Shown here piece after piece: positions 14,101-21,882 of a DNA stretch of 64,000 nt; position 1 is the first letter of the stretch; the number at the start of each line of letters is the position of its first letter. A model generated the notes under the pieces. It worked only from the letters and a program-made list of their open reading frames with translations, made no database searches and was not told the origin of the DNA. The position numbers and the translations under genes are program-made. Source of the DNA: Bactericera cockerelli (Eukaryota; Arthropoda; Insecta; Hemiptera; Triozidae); assembly GCA_024516035.1 (NCBI GenBank), contig CM044966.1:21274576-21338575 (forward strand). The letters are read 5' to 3'.

Positions 14101-16615
14101 ACTGCTGGAATAAAGGGACTTTTTAGTCTCACCTCGGCAGTATAAATAAACAAGGTAATTTTTATTCTATTCTAAATAACTTAACACTAACCAGCTCATA
14201 ATACAAGAGAATCAATAGCAGTATTATAACTAAACAATCTATTCGACACAGATAGGTACCTCGAAACATAAGTATACAAGTAAACATTATTACATTATTA
14301 GGTACGTGCCAAGTTATGTATTTATTCTTTTATGTACCTTCATCTTCTTAATATATTTATTTATTGACCGACCTCAGTAGCTTGATCGATAAGGCAGTGG
14401 ACTAGTAGTCGGTCGGTGGTTCAAGTCCCGGTTACAGCGTAGTTTTAGTAAAGCGAGTTTGAGTAGTTGTGATATCACGAAAGTGATGAACACAAAATAA
14501 TATGATAACTTTTTAAAAAATATTTATTTATTGTACCTTAATATTGTACCTATCATGTATATTAATTGATGCAAATAAATTACAAATTACACTCTCTCTC
14601 CCCCCCCCCCCCCTCCCCCCAGGTCACCACGACGCCTCCCCTCACCCGCCTCCCTCCGACCCCCACCCCACCTCTCAGCTCACTCCCCTCTCCTCCCTGT
14701 CCTCTGCCCCCTCCTCCGAGGACGCCTCGACGCTCTCCCTGCCCTCGCCGAAGGAGAAAACAGCCTCGGCGACGGCACAGGCACCCCTACCCAAGAGCAC
14801 TGCGCTCGTGAAGCCTCAGATCCTCACTCACGTGATCGAGGGATTCGTCATTCAGGAGTCGGACCAGCCGTTCCCGGTGAACCGCGCCGCGTGCTTCGAT
14901 CTGATTGGCGGAGGAGACAGCTCGGACGAACCTCTCGCGAAGAAGATCCACCTCTCTGACGGCACGCTCGAGTCGGGCACCGAGAAGACGGACGTTGCCA
15001 TGACGACGACGACGCAGGGCAAGCCGGTCGCCATGGCAACCGGCCCAACGCCGCCAGGGGTTCCCAATCCGCTCCAGTGGACCGTGACGGACGTGTGCGA
15101 CTTTATTCGGAATCTGGAAAGTGAGTGTTGTTTGGTTGTCAGATGTTTATTTGTATCCTGCGTTGATGGCAAGTTGAATATACCAGTTCTTGTTCTGTCA
15201 CTGGCATCGTCCAACCAAGTTAGGACTTGAATGGGTGACCTTTCAAATAGGCTAGCACGCACGATGACCTGCGTTCGATCCCCTTAGATATAAGATAACA
15301 ATGTCCATGTTTAATTTACTTCTCTAGGAATAAGGGAATATAACTTCTCTATAAGAGAAACCTGGATATAAGAGAAAACACAGTTCCGGTCCCTTGATTT
15401 GTCTTATATCCCAAGTTCGACTCTATTAACCCAGATTAACCCAGTTTATCAAAGAAGTACCTAATTTGCAGACGTCCTTCTGAAAGAACGGCCCTTTTTG
15501 GCGGAACCACATGGCCTAAAAATTTAAAATGATTTTTTTTTTGGTATCCTTTAGACTTGCAGGACTCTATACTTCTCCAAAAAAAAAATGAAAAAATTCA
15601 CCGCGTTATCTGGGTTAATAAGGGAATACTTAATAATAATAATAATAATAATAAATGCCCGCAGCACGGGTGTATATTTACGAGCCTAGCTCTATTTAAA
15701 AACAGAAAACAAATAACATGAATCACATAAGAAAGGTTTAAAAACAATCGTATCAAAAAAATCAAGTCAAGTTTAAATAAATAAAAAAAAATCCAGTGTA
15801 TGACTCTCTTATAAGTTGATACCCATTTACAGCTGTTGTGTGTTTCCCCCGCCTTTTTTTTTTCTTTTTTTTTTTTGTTTCCTGCACTTGGTAGAGTCAA
15901 GACCCCCGCATAGCATTACTCTACTTCGGTAGAGTCGGAACCGCATAGCATTACTTCGAGGGGTCCTTGTCCCCGCTTAGCGGGGAAACAACATATATCC
16001 ATGTTTTCCAAATTATAATCTCCATCTCATCCGAAGTTTGACTTCACTTCCTTAGTGTCACTTACTTACTTTCTCATTGATTACTAGCAAACTCAACATT
16101 ATCTCTCATTTTCCTGGAGTCTTCTCATCTTAATTATTTTTTCATCTGATATCTTCTGCTTCATAATTTTCCACACAGAGTGCTCTGAGTACGCGGAGGA
16201 CTTCGCCCTGCACGAGATAGACGGCCAGGCGCTGCTATTTAGAGGTGCTATTTAGCAAATGTTTTACATCTTTATGATACTATATCTATACCATGTATTT
16301 TTGTGCCAACCATTGTAATATTTTTTGTTTAAAAATAAATACAATTATTAAAAAAAAAAAAAAAAATAATTGATAACCCATTTATAACCTTTTCTGTTGC
16401 CAGAGTGCTCTGAGTACGCCGAGGACTTCGCCCTGCACGAAATAGACGGCCAGGCCCTCCTCCTGCTCAAGGTCGAGCACCTGACTGACAAGGGCACCAT
16501 GGGCATGCGTCTGGGCCCCGCCATCAAGCTCATGGCCAAGATAGACTCCATGCGACTCCAGGCGGCCGGCGAGGGAACCACCACGGGCGGCGGCCCTTCG
16601 GAGGGGCCCCGTTAG
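1604..16615 (+). CDS. ph: Polyhomeotic-like Polycomb group protein, 3' part (12 exons, 5' end outside window)
   Basis: Join of 1604-1727, 2838-2959, 3611-3700, 4788-4926, 5350-5450, 6336-6495, 7597-7741, 8539-8795, 10381-10601, 13276-13393, 14623-15120, 16404-16615. Each intron is GT-AG and the phases agree throughout: 2187 nt, 728 codons plus TAG. The encoded part is Gln/Pro/Ser/Thr-rich with polyglutamine runs, then an HD1 motif (HVIEGFVIQE, nt about 14811-14880) and a C-terminal SAM domain starting at WTVTDVCDFI and containing EIDGQALLLL and MGMRLGPAIK. Known of the family: Ph/PHC proteins are nuclear subunits of PRC1; the SAM domain polymerises and HD1 binds partner proteins. Odd: the FCS zinc finger normally lying between HD1 and SAM is not visible. 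The SAM domain is split by an intron, and many exon edges are tandemly duplicated. Identity is sure from HD1 plus SAM; the number of upstream exons is unknown. Confidence 0.93.
2041..2200 (-). pseudogene. LINE reverse transcriptase C-terminal fragment
   Basis: Read on the minus strand, the segment translates without stops into RRRPRMRWEDNISED, then AAQDRICWRAAIEQT and a stop. That R-rich/W pattern is typical of the end of non-LTR retrotransposon ORF2 proteins. No other part of the ORF is present, so it is a 5'-truncated dead copy in a polyhomeotic intron. Confidence 0.65.
2319..2560 (+). mobile_element. SINE, family B, 5'-truncated
   Basis: Lacks the tRNA head but keeps the central domain (acccaggctgggtgaggtta; gaatggagggtaaaaccccc; tcagtcaggacgttaaaacc) and the tail type ending ccctgcaaccaggtcagat. 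Confidence 0.75.
2600..2785 (-). mobile_element. LINE 3' tail (RTE-like)
   Basis: Same family as 1-115, longer at its poly(A)-signal end (gttttattaggtataaatg). Lies just before polyhomeotic exon B. Confidence 0.5.
2838..2959 (+). CDS. ph: polyhomeotic exon B
   Basis: Acceptor ttcctgccag, donor after ATG AAA CAG (gtactt). Phase 1 in, 0 out. Encodes a Ser/Pro/Gln-rich segment beginning GAYPSYPGTSNQTLVIGQ. Confidence 0.8.
3611..3700 (+). CDS. ph: polyhomeotic exon C
   Basis: Acceptor ccacttccag, donor gtgaga; exactly 30 codons, phase 0 on both sides. The codons repeat a Ser-Gln-x-Gln-Gln-Leu-Thr theme twice. Confidence 0.78.
3740..3890 (-). mobile_element. tRNA-headed SINE, family D, minus
   Basis: Reverse copy beginning about 40 bp after the donor of polyhomeotic exon C. 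Confidence 0.75.
4030..4130 (-). mobile_element. tRNA-derived SINE head, minus
   Basis: Reverse strand tRNA-like head: gccgggattcgaacccgcaa (B-box side) and ttaaccactgagccacggag (A-box side). One copy only in this window. Confidence 0.6.
4590..4787 (+). repeat. Tandem copies of the acceptor of polyhomeotic exon D, with insertion
   Basis: The string ttctggcttctcagtacac followed by aacaagacaccctgtat occurs at about 4600 and 4640. A third ttctggctt copy at about 4690 is interrupted by an AT-rich stretch of about 90 bp before the real cttctcag at 4780-4787. Confidence 0.7.
4788..4926 (+). CDS. ph: polyhomeotic exon D
   Basis: Acceptor cttctcag, donor gtgagg. Phase 0 in, 1 out. Encodes YTNNGRATVQSNQMQFTPWQ and a continuation ending in IFIGR. 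Two earlier copies of the acceptor and first exon bases lie at about 4600-4690. Confidence 0.8.
5027..5220 (+). mobile_element. tRNA-headed SINE, family C
   Basis: Head agtcaccgtggcagagtgag with B-box gggttcaattcccagcgggg; body ttggatgttcggggtccact and cgtgaggaaaaatgagtag. A second copy is at 7756-7935; fragments at about 46590-46650 (-) and 47445-47475. It is preceded by a type-2 tail of family B (4955-5020). Confidence 0.8.
5350..5450 (+). CDS. ph: polyhomeotic exon E
   Basis: Acceptor tgtttgcag, donor gtaatt. Phase 1 in, 0 out. Thr/Gln/Pro-rich, ending in HLQAHQQ. The donor edge is copied several times downstream (5484-5615). Confidence 0.78.
5440..5625 (+). repeat. Tandem copies of the donor edge of polyhomeotic exon E
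   Basis: The exon end plus donor (caccaacag then gtaattgaagg and ttttatc) is repeated about four more times, with spacing about 35-50 bp. One copy has lost the GT (acacataatt). Confidence 0.75.
5744..5949 (-). mobile_element. tRNA-headed SINE, family A
   Basis: Complete minus-strand copy in a polyhomeotic intron; tail on the left, A box (gagctaccgggac on this strand) on the right. Confidence 0.85.
5953..6300. repeat. T-rich low-complexity tract
   Basis: About 350 bp of (tactatttttattttttt)-like repeats, directly upstream of the acceptor of polyhomeotic exon F. The long reading frames through it are all Phe/Ile/Leu and are not genes. Confidence 0.9.
6336..6495 (+). CDS. ph: polyhomeotic exon F
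   Basis: Acceptor cttcccccag after a long T-rich tract, donor gtatta. Phase 0 in, 1 out. Encodes VAMQQGTALSQLTATPTSMK and a basic/Pro segment with one Cys. GC content jumps sharply relative to the flanking introns, as in the other exons. Confidence 0.8.
7338..7400. repeat. Hexanucleotide repeat (ACTTAT)n
   Basis: Runs of cttata in the intron before polyhomeotic exon G; a second run at 7524-7572 abuts that exon's acceptor. Confidence 0.9.
7597..7741 (+). CDS. ph: polyhomeotic exon G
   Basis: Acceptor cccctcgcag, donor gtgagt. Phase 1 in, 2 out. Encodes a basic stretch (GPKKRTKQVLLRAPLVLP) and then a Gln/Asn-rich end. The last ~50 nt plus donor recur at 8095-8155 inside the next intron. Confidence 0.82.
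7756..7935 (+). mobile_element. tRNA-headed SINE, family C
   Basis: Begins 14 bp after the donor of polyhomeotic exon G; same head and body as the copy at 5027. Confidence 0.8.
8095..8160 (+). repeat. Duplicate of the 3' end and donor of polyhomeotic exon G
   Basis: About 50 nt matching exon G's end (agaccaaactgcagaccagc and on) plus gtgagtct, lying 400 bp into the intron. The intervening DNA holds a SINE (7756-7935) and a partial gtgagtctatgtcgctg copy at about 8056. Confidence 0.8.
8539..8795 (+). CDS. ph: polyhomeotic exon H (polyglutamine)
   Basis: Acceptor atttcccag, donor gtgagt. Phase 2 in, 1 out. Contains two polyglutamine runs of mixed CAA/CAG codons separated by LTSNVVS, then a Met/Thr/Pro-rich tail. 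The tail and donor are re-copied at about 8905-8990 and seed the array that follows. Confidence 0.82.
8796..10080 (+). repeat. 34-bp tandem array carrying 5' splice-site and AP-1-like motifs
   Basis: It starts as duplicated exon-H end plus donor (8905-8990, 9007-9060), then becomes a regular ~34-bp array to about 9740. Each unit has the core gtaagtgagtcag and then tacatgtataagagactcgtc. Degenerate ~35-60 bp units continue to about 10080. The core gtaagtgagt matches a consensus 5' splice site, and the overlapping tgagtca is the AP-1/TRE consensus. No coding potential. Confidence 0.9.
10381..10601 (+). CDS. ph: polyhomeotic exon I (polyglutamine)
   Basis: Acceptor cctccaacag, donor gtatag. Phase 1 in, 0 out. 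Gln-rich with two polyglutamine runs and Pro/Ser between them; ends in five Gln codons. Confidence 0.8.
11996..12195. repeat. GT/G-rich low-complexity tract
   Basis: About 200 bp of alternating gtgtgt and runs of 6-9 G on the plus strand, inside the intron between polyhomeotic exons I and J. Many G-runs could form G-quadruplexes. Reading frames on both strands are low-complexity artefacts. Confidence 0.9.
13087..13115. repeat. Homopolymer C tract
   Basis: About 29 consecutive C, in the intron before polyhomeotic exon J. Exact length is doubtful, as with any long homopolymer. Confidence 0.9.
13276..13393 (+). CDS. ph: polyhomeotic exon J
   Basis: Acceptor gatgaaccag, donor gtaaga. Phase 0 in, 1 out. 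Encodes APSHQQQLAPNSLSHGLGPP and a Ser/Thr/Pro-rich end. Confidence 0.78.
13410..13600 (+). mobile_element. tRNA-headed SINE, family F
   Basis: Head ctagctcagtggtcgtggcg, B-box gggttcgaaacccaacaccg, tail holding catagggtggcgtcatcgtg and aacgatggtag. It starts about 17 bp after the donor of polyhomeotic exon J. The tail element also occurs alone at 17355-17400, 17500-17540, 43447-43500 and 57766-57825 (-). Confidence 0.75.
14367..14495 (+). mobile_element. tRNA-headed SINE, family D
   Basis: Head gacctcagtagcttgatcga, B-box ggtggttcaagtcccggtta, short body ending gttgtgatatcacgaaagtg. Other copies: 34931-35055 (+), 3740-3890 (-), 19140-19260 (-), partial 19020-19090, 19370-19440 and 39425-39535 (-). 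Confidence 0.8.
14623..15120 (+). CDS. ph: polyhomeotic exon K (HD1 motif and start of SAM)
   Basis: Acceptor after a strong C-rich tract (ccccccag), donor gtgagt. Phase 1 in and out. A Pro/Ser/Thr-rich segment is followed by the HD1 motif ILTHVIEGFVIQE and an acidic linker. The start of the SAM domain (WTVTDVCDFIRNLE) ends the exon. Only two Cys codons occur, far apart, so no FCS finger is encoded here. Confidence 0.92.
16176..16240 (+). pseudogene. Truncated copy of the polyhomeotic SAM exon
   Basis: Acceptor cacacag followed by ~55 nt nearly identical to the start of the terminal exon (agtgctctgagtacgcgg and on), then divergence into atttagaggtgctatttag. If spliced in phase 1 it would end the protein inside the SAM domain, so it is a decoy or poison acceptor at best. 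Confidence 0.8.
16404..16615 (+). CDS. ph: polyhomeotic terminal exon (SAM domain, stop)
   Basis: Acceptor ctgttgccag. Phase 1 in; TAG at 16613-16615. Completes the SAM domain (CSEYAEDFALHEIDGQALLL and on to MGMRLGPAIKLMAKIDSMR) and adds a 22-residue Gly/Thr tail not typical of the family. The tail and stop are then repeated as an array. Confidence 0.92.
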
Positions 16616-17144
16616 ATTGACTCCATGAGACAAGCGGCCGAGGGAACCACGGGCGGCGGCCCTTCGGAGGGGCCGCGTTAGATTGACTCCATGAGACAAG
16701 CGGCCGAGGGAACCACGGGCGGCGGCGGCCCTTCGGAGGGGCCGCGTTAGATTGACTCCATGAGACTCCAACGGCCGAGGGGACCACGGGCGGTCCTTCG
16801 GAGGGGCCGCGTTAGATTGACTCCATGAGACAAGCGGCCGAGGGAACCACGGGCGGCGGCCCTTCGGAGGGGCCCCGTTAGATCGACTCCATGAGGCAAG
16901 CGGCCGAGGGGACCACGGGCGGCGGCCCTTCGGAGGGGCCGCGTTAGATTGACTCCATGAGACAAGCGGCCGAGGGAACCACGGGCGGCGGCCCTTCGGA
17001 GGGGCCGCGTTAGATCGACTCCGTGAGACAAGCGGCCGAGGGAACCACGGGCGGTCCTTCGGAGGGGCCGCGTTAGATCGACTCCATGAGACAAGCGGCC
17101 GAGGGAACCAGTGGCGGCGGCCCTTCGGAGGGGCCTCGTTGAGA
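16615..17144 (+). repeat. 66-bp tandem array of the polyhomeotic C-terminal tail with its stop codon
   Basis: About eight extra copies of the last 22 codons (gactccatgagacaagcgg and on to cggaggggccgcgttag). Units are 63, 66 or 69 bp, so frame and TAG are kept in nearly every copy. On the minus strand this yields a long open frame that is only a shadow. A related gagaggggcctccctcacc repeat continues to about 17250. Confidence 0.9.
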
Positions 17145-17609
17145 GGGGCCGCGTTGAGAGGGCCCTCCCTCACCATGTGGCCTCGTTGAGAGGGGCCTCC
17201 CTCACCATGTTGTGGTCTCGTTGAGAGGGGCCTCCCTCACCATGTGGCCCGTTGAGAGGCCACGGTCAGCTCTACTTGCTCACCACATGCGGAAGATACC
17301 GGCATTGAACCCTAGGGAAAGCAAACTATCGTGTTCAGAATCTGATGATCATCGTCATTGGGTGGCGTCATCGTGAACGATGGTAGCCAGACAGTGGAGG
17401 AATGAGAGGGGCCTCTCTCACCATGTGGAAGATACCGGCATTGAAACCCTAGGGACAGCAAACAATCGTGTTCAGAATTTGATGATGATCATCATAGGGT
17501 GACGTCATCGTAAACGATGGTAGCCAGACAGTGGAGGACACTGGCCTTCTCCCTGTTTAACGTCCCTCAGCCAGCTAGCGTCACTCTCTTCCTGATGGAT
17601 TTATTTATT

Positions 17610-18062
17610 TGAAAAGATAGAGCCTTATTATAAGGTCTATAGAGTCTTATTATAAGGACTATAGAGCCTTATTATAAGGTCTATAGAGTCTTATTATAAG
17701 GTCTATAGAGCCTTATTATAAGGCCTATAGAGTCTTATTATAAGGTCTACGAGTATGTGTAGAGCCTTATTATAAGGTCTATAGAGCCTTATTATAAGGT
17801 CTATAGAGCCTTATTATAAGGACTATAGAGCCTTATTATAAGGTCTATAGAGTCTTTTTATAAGGTCTATAGAGCCTTATTATAAGGCCTATAGAGTCTT
17901 ATTATAAGGTCTACGAGTATATGTAGAGCCTTATTATAAGGTCTATAGAGCCTTATTATAAGGTCTATAGAGCCTTATTATAAGGTCTATAGAGTCTTAT
18001 TATAAGGTCTATAGAGTCTTATTATAAGTTCTATAGAGCCTTATTGTAAGGTCTATAGACTC
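17610..18062. repeat. 22-bp tandem array with dyad symmetry
   Basis: About 20 units of agagccttattataaggtct plus at. Inside each unit ccttat-t-ataagg is an inverted repeat around one base, and ctatag is a palindrome. Two units carry a longer variant (tctacgagtatgtgtag). No coding sense. Confidence 0.9.
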
Positions 18063-18194
18063 TGCGTTTCTATGTATAAACCATGTACATAATTTTCAAT
18101 TTGATGTTATTTTCCTCCCTGTGTTCAAAAATCTTATTAGTTAAAAACTTCAGGTACCTATGCAATTTTGCTCCTATTGTGTAGATTGTAGTCT

Positions 18195-18395
18195 GTCCCG
18201 GTAGCTCAGTGGTAAAGGCGGCACTGTGTGATTCCAGAGGTCGTGGTTTCGAAACCCAGCCGGTACATGACAAGTTATCCTCCCATTTGGGATTTTTACC
18301 ACATAATAATGTGTCTTGAGCTTACTGCTGGAATAATGGGACTTTAATAGTCCTAATCGGGCAGTATAAATAAGGCGATATTATTATTACTATTG
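18195..18395 (+). mobile_element. tRNA-headed SINE, family A
   Basis: Full copy with head, body and TTA-repeat tail, in the spacer after polyhomeotic. Confidence 0.85.
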
Positions 18396-18894
18396 TAGTA
18401 AATGAAAAATGTAGTAATTAAAAAATAGACCTATTGGTTCATTTTCATTGGTATTGCATCATTTGAATTTAGTGAACTGGTCAACAAACTAAGAAGTCGT
18501 CTTTGTTTATGATGTTTTATCCCCTTTTTTTAAATTTTTATTTCTTATTAAAAATACCAAAAAACCATTTGTGGGTTTCTACATAAAATAAATAATTACA
18601 ACTCGACCAAATTTAATCAAGTTTGTAAGTGTTATATCTGAGTTAATAACACTAATATTTTTTCATAACACTAATAAATATTTGATAGTCACTCAATTAA
18701 ATATCTGGCCACATAGTAAACCAACACTACAATATGCCCTTTTGTACCAGAAATATATGCATCTATTTTTTTATTTTTTTTTAATCTCAATCAAGGTTTG
18801 GGGATAATGTCTTCTCTTATAATGCAAATATAATCAAAGGTAGGTACCTGTCCAGTTGAACGTAGTTTAGATTACCCCTGCTCAAATAACACTG

Positions 18895-18965
18895 AAACTG
18901 CCCGGTGGTTTAGTTCTTGCCTTTGAACCCTAAGGTTCTGGGTTCAAGACCCGACGAGGCGAAGA
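18895..18965 (+). mobile_element. tRNA-derived SINE head (another family)
   Basis: Sequence gcccggtggtttagttcttg and ggttctgggttcaagacccg resembles a tRNA A/B-box pair, but no cloverleaf could be closed and no terminator follows. Confidence 0.5.
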
Positions 18966-19019
18966 ACTTTTGGAAGAGTCAATTTATGTTAAAAGAGGAG
19001 TTATATTGTCTGTTCCTAG

Positions 19020-19440
19020 TAAAAAGTTATCATATTTGTGTCAATCACTTTCGTGAGATATCACAACTACTCAAAATTACTTTACTAAGGGCGGAATTAA
19101 TAGACAACATCAATAACTTAGTTATAAGTTATCATATTTGTGTTAATCACTTACGTGGTATCACAACTACTCAAACTCGCTTAAACCGTGACTTGAACCA
19201 CCGACCTCCAGGTTACAAGTCCATCGCCTTATCGTTCAAGCTACTGAGGTCGGTGACAACATCAATAACTTAAGTCGTTGGTAGGGGTCGATTTTCCATA
19301 TCTTACACAGTACGCAATCCGTGACTTAGCGCCACAGAGGTATTACAAAAACGTCTATTAATACCGCCCTAAATCTACGCTGGAACCGGGACTTGAACCA
19401 CCGACCTCCAGGTACCAAGTCCTCTACCCAGGTCGGTGTC
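19020..19440 (-). mobile_element. Cluster of family D SINE copies, minus
   Basis: At least three partial or full reverse copies in a row (cactttcgtgagatatcaca; gacttgaaccaccgacctcc twice). The middle one (19140-19260) is complete. Confidence 0.7.
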
Positions 19441-19798
19441 TGTTCCTAGTAGCGAGAGATTAGCTTATTCGCAATGGTGGTCCTTCTAGTACAATCATAA
19501 ATATTATTCGAAATGTACAGATTTTTTAAATTAAATTAATTTCTCTACATAGTCCTTAAAGTTTCTTTTTCTTTTTTTAAACCCTAGACCTCCACTGTCG
19601 GAAGATTGGCTTGTGAGCTCTGTGACAGTCCTCCGTGCTGTCGGTAATACTTAATGTGCAAATAGAAAGCTTCTTTTTTAATCTTTTTGTGAGATGATAT
19701 TTTTTTACTTCATTGTCTTACAGGCGGGGTTGAATGATTTGAGCATTAAAAACTATTAAAAGAAGATTGGTTTACTCCACAATCTTATGTTTATCTTC

Positions 19799-20125
19799 AG
19801 CCTCCGTGGCGTAATGGTTGTGACTACTGCCCGTCGTCCAGAGTTCCCGAGTTCAGCTTCCGGTTGGGGCAGACTTTTCGACGAAAATTCTGTTCCATCC
19901 AAACACGTGAGGCTGGCATTTCCGGTCCTACCCAGGCTGGGTGAGGTTAATGTGGGTAGCTCGTGCGATTCCCAGCGTATGGAGGTTAAAACCCCCGTCC
20001 TGACTACCTATCTCAGTCAGGACGTTAAAACCAAATAGAATCAACTGGTCACAATAGATCTAATTAGGTCGCAGTGTTAATTGTAAGGGTTTCACTGAAA
20101 ACCCTGCAACCAGGTCAGATGATAA
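19799..20125 (+). mobile_element. tRNA-headed SINE, family B (tail type 1)
   Basis: Head cctccgtggcgtaatggttg, central domain with aggctgggtgaggttaatgt and gtaaaacccccgtcctgac (one indel), tail ctgcaaccaggtcagatgat. Confidence 0.85.
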
Positions 20126-21882
20126 TATGTTTATCTTTATTTCTTTCATTTATTCAATATTTTTTTGTTGTGTTCATTAAAACAATTTAAATCTTCCGAC
20201 AATGTGAAGTTTTTTTGTGACATTTTGACTGAGCATGCAAAAGACTTAATTTTAGTTCTTAATGTTATTTTTAAGAATGTATTTAAACATAAGTATTTAT
20301 TTGAAAATTATTTGATCCATTGTTCTTATTTTAGATGCTATTTATTTTGACAGATATTTTGTTTCCCTATCTGTAATAAATAATTCATGTACAACCCAAG
20401 GAAAAAATAACGAGAAAATATTTTTTTTTTTTTTTTTTTTGATGTCCTTCTGAAAACTTGTCATGTAAAAAATAAATGCCAAGAAAAAAGTGGAGTTCAT
20501 GAAATATGACAGAGATTTTTAGAGAATTATTTATAAATTGAATTAGAAAATAGAACTCTTTTTTCTTGTATATATTTATGTTTTAGTTATAACCATAATT
20601 ATATTATTTTATTAAAATCTTATCTTAGAGATAGTTTTTATGTATTTGTGGATAGTTGTTTTTACTTAGCTTGGAATTTGATATTTTGGTGTTGTTTTAC
20701 ATATTTTTAATTATACAATGGCTTGTTAATTACAAAGAAACACGAACTGAACGGGAAAATATATTTTCGGTGTTTTACTAGAAAAATGAAAGAAAAAACA
20801 CTTGGCTTGTTTTTTAACATTTTAAGTTTTTGAAAGGATATCATTTCATTTTTTAACTAAAATAATAGATTAAATGTAAAAATAACTTTCTTGTACACTC
20901 TCCATTATCTCTGTCTTTTCTTTGAATAACACGAGTATTATGTTACTCAAGTTTTAAAAAATGACCTAATACATTTATTTACAAATTTAGCGGCCCGCAT
21001 AGGTTTTTTCTCATATAACGTGTGTATTTCTTGTTGGTCAAAAACATTTTTTATATTTTATCTAATTGCGGAAATCACACAAAATTTGTTACAGAGATAG
21101 CAAAAACATGAAAGCCAATTTTCAAATACAGGGTGAAAAAAAAACTGTTTTTCAATGTTTTTTTTTTTTTCTTTCAAAATTCATTATTTTGGATTAAGAG
21201 TAATATTCTCTTGCTTTATGTAGTCATCCTCATTCCTTCTTGTCTCAAAAATGTTGGAGCCTTGATGGACAGGTTATTATTCCTCTGAAGCTAAAATAAT
21301 GAATTTTTAAGAAAAAAAAAAACATTAAAAAACAGATTTTTTGTACACCCTGTATGGGAAAGGTCGACAATGACAAGAACTTCATTTAATCTTGAAATTT
21401 GGCCTTCGTGTCTTTGCTATCTCTGTACCAAATTTTGTGACTCTCAGGGTTAGGTGGTAGAAAATGCTTTGAGCATTAACCCCCCCTGGTTGTTACCTTT
21501 CACTGAAGAATGTTATATTATTATTATCTATTCTGTCCTTGGGTTTTGTAATTTTCTGTAAAAAGTAACTAGATTCTGTCTTCTTTTCTTCATTTGTACC
21601 TTTTTTCTCTCTCTTGATTTCTTCTTTTATACTCGCATTAAAAAAACTATTTTTGGCATACTTTAATGTAATTATGAATTTTTTTCTTCGATTTTTACAA
21701 TTCAATAAACTGAAGAATTTTGTGAATCATGCGTTTTTTATATCTTTTTAAGCTTGGTTTTTTTTATGTATCTTATAAACTAAAAGAAAATTTGAGGTAT
21801 CTATAAATAGAATAGAATAGAATATACCTTGTTTATACTGCCGAGGTAAGACTGAAAAGTCCCTTTACTCCAGCAGTCAATA

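Larger units (their letters stand above)
18400..21880. other. Intergenic spacer
   Basis: AT-rich spacer after polyhomeotic with SINEs of families D and B, a tRNA-like head at 18895 and a family E SINE tail near 21430-21520. An inverted pair lies at 21120-21180 and 21290-21350, around ttcattattttggattaag. I find no exon with supported splice sites. Confidence 0.6.

Noticed and set aside
16382..17176. 264-codon minus-strand open frame over the end of polyhomeotic
   Set aside because: It is the antisense of the 66-bp array; units that are multiples of three keep any frame open. It overlaps the SAM exon and has no domain.
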